Assembly: GCA_963978545.1 (NCBI GenBank)
Contig: OZ021733.1
Span: 72,571,589 to 72,635,588 of the forward strand
Length of the DNA: 64,000 nt
DNA from: Linyphia triangularis
Taxonomy: Eukaryota > Arthropoda > Arachnida > Araneae > Linyphiidae
Direction: 5' to 3'
The notes under the pieces were generated by a model. The model saw only the letters and a program-made list of their open reading frames with translations. It did no database searches and was not told the DNA's origin. The position numbers and the translations under genes are program-made. Of the stretch, positions 61,088 through 64,000 are shown one piece after another. The number at the start of each line of letters is the position of its first letter. Within the stretch, counting starts at the first letter, position 1.

Positions 61088-61192
61088 AAATATTTTCCAA
61101 TACTATGGTAATACAATTTATTATACTATTAAGGCCAGTCATTACTTTAATGACTGGCCTTAATGGTATAATCATAGTATTAGAAAATATTT
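61088..61192. repeat. Small foldback (snap-back) element
   Basis: The perfect inner stem ATTAAGGCCAGTCATTA / TAATGACTGGCCTTAAT with a 3-nt loop lies around 61,128-61,164. Outer arms match less perfectly (AAATATTTTCCAATACTATG / CATAGTATTAGAAAATATTT). Confidence 0.7.
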
Positions 61193-61199
61193 GAATATT

Positions 61200-61649
61200 T
61201 TCTAAAAGTATGAACTTTTCTAAACTTAATATATTTGAACTTAATGGTATAGTAAATTAAAGGATCATAGTATTAAAAAATATTTGCTCGTCTTCAACAA
61301 GACTTTGGGAAGTAAAAACTAGTCTCCTATATTAAAAACCAATGAAACAGTTAACTACCTAATTAGCCTTTAACCAAGAGAATTTATCCATTCCAATAGA
61401 TTTCTCAGCTAAATACAACCTTAAAAATAAGACAAGACATGACTAAATCTATTAAAGCACAATGTATAACATATAATGTATCTCAATTTTTCTTTTAAAC
61501 TGATTACAATGTTGTTTTGCCATTTTAAGCAAATTTTCCGCTTTATAAGTTTAGCATAAAAGAAAAATATAAAACTGAAAACAGGTTGAACAAATCAAGC
61601 AAAAATGGAAATATGCAATTAAAATAAGAGTAAAAACATAAAAAGGTAA
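61200..61649. other. Intergenic, downstream of a minus-strand gene
   Basis: AT-rich; TTTGAACTTAATGGTATAGT and CATAGTATTA echo the foldback nearby. No exon recognised. Confidence 0.4.
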
Positions 61650-61821
61650 TAAGTTTATTTTATTGAACACAAAGCAAACATATTCTTTGTTACACTAAAT
61701 ACTGCAGAATGTTTTTTCTTTTCGGCAAGGTAATGTCCATCTGACTGCCAGGAATTATGCCACTTCCTTCAATGTAGTATTCTTTCTCCGTGTTCCAGAG
61801 CATTAGATGTAGGCTTTGGAC
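61650..61821 (-). CDS. Terminal exon of an unidentified host gene
   Basis: Minus strand: acceptor TTTTATTTTCTAG before 61,821, then 43 codons (VQSLHLMLWNTEKEYYIEGS, GIIPGSQMDITLPKRKN...) to TAA at 61,690-61,692. A polyadenylation signal AATAAA follows about 25-40 nt later (61,650-61,665). Strand-like hydrophobic/charged alternation (LHLMLWN, YYIEG, MDITLP) suggests a beta-sandwich C-terminal domain. I do not recognise the family. Upstream exons should lie at higher coordinates but none was identified up to 64,000. Phase 0 at the acceptor is assumed because it gives the open frame. Confidence 0.6.
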
Positions 61822-62330
61822 CTAGAAAATAAAATAGGTTATTCTTAAATTTCAGTTTAAAATACACCATTTTTAAAATTACTACTCACAATACAATTTT
61901 AAAAATCTAATGCAATTATAGCACAAGATGCTGGTTAATAAAAATAAAAACAGAAATTCTGTGCCAACTTTAAGTATTCATAACAAGGTTATAATAGTAA
62001 TTAAAATGTGTAATGTCAACATAAATAATTGATAATTATACTCAATTCTGATATTGTTACAAGTGATTATTTACAGCTTCCATCACTGTAATCCATTAAT
62101 TGCTAAAAAATTAATTTGGAATAGAATGACTCACTATTTTTTTTTTTTTTTTTTTTTTTAATCATTTCCCTCTTACTTTAGCAAAACTAAAACTGATAAA
62201 TGGTATACCAATTAAAAAGCTAACACACCTCTGCTTCTGACAAATAGTTTATTTACAATTGCACATATTGCTACCTGTGTTGAGTTCCTACAATAGCACT
62301 CTGGCCGTAATGTAAGTGATCAATTAGTAA
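61822..62330 (-). other. Probable intron of the 61.7-kb gene
   Basis: AT-rich; poly-T run at about 62,138-62,160. No exon recognised. Confidence 0.4.
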
Positions 62331-62349
62331 TTAAACTCATAAAGAAGTA

Positions 62350-63170
62350 CACACTGAATCAATGCTAGTGGTTAATATAAGGATATTTATTATACTTAAA
62401 ATATTTACAAGATTCTGGTTATTTAAGTTAATATACTGTAACAATTTCTACTATGATGATCTTAACTAACAAATTATTCGAATTCGAATTAGCCATGATA
62501 CTTAAGCTAAGTTATAATTAACCATTTAAGAACTTGCATTAATAAGGTACTAGTTTAGTCAAATGTTATTACTGCGGAATTGACTGTGAGGAGAATATAA
62601 GTGAGAACGCTTACCACTTAGTTGTCTACCCATGGCTCTGATGATTAACCCTCCGATCAGGCACTGTCTCAAGCGGTATAAACCAATGGCACTAACATCT
62701 GAGGACCCACACTCCTGATCTCTGGTAAAAACTAAACTCTGAACGATCTGCGAATGATGTCCCCCGAATGATTCCTTATATTTATACACATCGCTTGTTT
62801 ACGAGTTAAGCATTTTTACAATAATATTTGTCTTGTTCCATACCACCTGGAATCTATAACTTGGTTAAACAATCCCTGTCCGCCTCGTTTCCCACGGGTT
62901 CAACAACAACATGTTTTCGTAAGAAATGCTATTTTTTCTGCATCTGGGAATTTAATAAAATGTGGTATACTTATTTATGATCCATATTTTCGTGGGACCT
63001 TTATTCACTGACCCTACCTGACAATACGATCTGAAAATATCCCCATTCCTTCCCACGGACAACAATACTCTTTTTATGAATACAAATTCGCGATACAAGT
63101 TTCCCCTGACTGGAATCCTCACCTGCTGTTGATGCTTGTTGGAGGACTGTTGAGTTGTTTACCAAAACGA
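62350..63170 (-). repeat. Possible solo LTR
   Basis: On the minus strand a TATA-like TATAAATATA (about 62,782) is followed about 35 bp later by TTCAGAGTTTAG (initiator-like) and a 3' part rich in termination signals toward 62,390. This promoter-then-terminator arrangement in about 800 GC-richer bases looks like an LTR. No partner copy, duplication or coding sequence was found. Confidence 0.3.
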
Positions 63171-64000
63171 AATAGGACTCTCCAACACCTGTTTGACAAT
63201 GTGTGTTTTTTTTTTTTTTTTTTTTTTTTTTTTGGATTTCATTGAATATGTAGTAGGAAATATGTCAACTCGACCTGGAAATTATCCTCTTTTCACCTAT
63301 GAGACTTAAAACTACAAAAAAAAAAAAATTATTTTAAAACAGTTCCCTCCATTATTTCTTAAAAAATATAACATATACCAAAAAGTTCCGTTGAACTGAA
63401 TGATGGATTCACAAGATACAATTTATTACTTGACGATTAGATATCTGAGCCATGCCAAGTTCTGCTTTTCAAATCAAGGTTCAATACATCTCTTAGTAAA
63501 AGAATACAATACCTAACGCTGATATTTATGTCTATCTATGACTCACTCTGATAACAGAGGTTTTATCAGACTAATACTTCCTAATTAGTGACAAAAAATA
63601 TTTGTCCATTTTTAATTATTGCTAATAAAATTGACTTTTTACTGAAAGTTGTTACGTCCAACAACCATTTGGGACCTCTAATTCCCCAAAATTGATATTT
63701 GAGAACACTATTATTAAAAGCAATAAATTTGGCAACAGTAAGTGATTTAAAAAAAATAAGGTAATTTGAGGGGCTTCAAACGACTGTTCGTAGAAGATGC
63801 CTGCTATACCTTTTGTTACATTTAGAGTTTTGCAACAAAAGATAAAATAAAAAGTTACAGTTTTAAAAGTTATTTTACTGTCTAATTGTGCTCATAGGCA
63901 TTTAATCCATTTTGGCGGCATGAATTCATAATATTCGCCAAACCGCAACCCTGTAGAGAACAAAAGGCTATAAGGTTTGGCGAGAATTATGTCTTCACTC
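63171..64000. other. No recognisable gene; poly-T tract
   Basis: Poly-T of about 27 bases at 63,208-63,234. Near the end TTCGCCAAACC (63,935) and GGTTTGGCGAGAATTATG (63,976) form an inverted pair, perhaps the end of an element continuing outside the window. Confidence 0.4.

Overview
This is eukaryotic, AT-rich nuclear DNA, almost certainly from an arthropod. The tRNA-derived SINEs with a TGGTTGGTTTGT tail, the mix of Tc1, Merlin, hAT, Helitron, Copia, BEL/Pao and Ty3 elements, and the intron style suggest a chelicerate, perhaps a spider; this species guess is inference only. There are no operons, bacterial genes, rRNAs or CRISPR arrays. Nearly everything recognisable is mobile DNA, much of it nested.

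Layout. 0.4-1.7 kb: decayed THAP/DDE transposase (minus). 3.4-5.1 kb: Tc1 element with TIRs and TA duplication. 5.8-8.5 kb: palindromic Tc1 derivative interrupted by a 1,036-bp element with an 8-bp duplication. 8.9-12.9 kb: LTR retrotransposon with matched LTRs and a 4-bp duplication; it keeps gag and part of protease, but pol is replaced by a long coiled-coil reading frame, apparently a captured cellular sequence. 14.2-16.6 kb: 2.4-kb DNA transposon inside a SINE. 18.4-19.1 kb: MITE. 21.7-25.1 kb: Merlin remnant joined to an internally deleted Ty3 element. 26.9-27.3 kb: foldback. 27.3-37.9 kb: old Copia element (plus) carrying two later insertions: a 6.2-kb long-TIR Academ-like transposon (27,762-33,969) encoding a nearly intact protein of more than 1,100 residues, and a 1.8-kb pogo/Tigger-like element. 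38.3-39.3 kb: Helitron with a nested SINE. 40.86-43.74 kb: two exons of a host gene of the KIAA0319/KIAA0319-like (PKD-domain) family on the plus strand, with a hAT-like element starting 72 bp after the second exon. 47.1-55.4 kb: BEL/Pao element (minus) carrying a palindromic cluster of LTR fragments and a very young 4.4-kb Copia element. 56.3-58.5 kb: decayed second Academ-like copy. 59.5-60.3 kb: Ty3 remnant. 60.3-61.0 kb: satellite with alternating 80/91-bp spacing. 61.65-61.82 kb: terminal exon of an unidentified host gene (minus).

The two most interesting objects are the gene-transducing retrotransposon at 8.9-12.9 kb, which also has an apparent 44-nt intron at the gag start, and the Academ-like element at 27.8-34.0 kb. 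All family assignments come from reading motifs by eye; no database search was possible.
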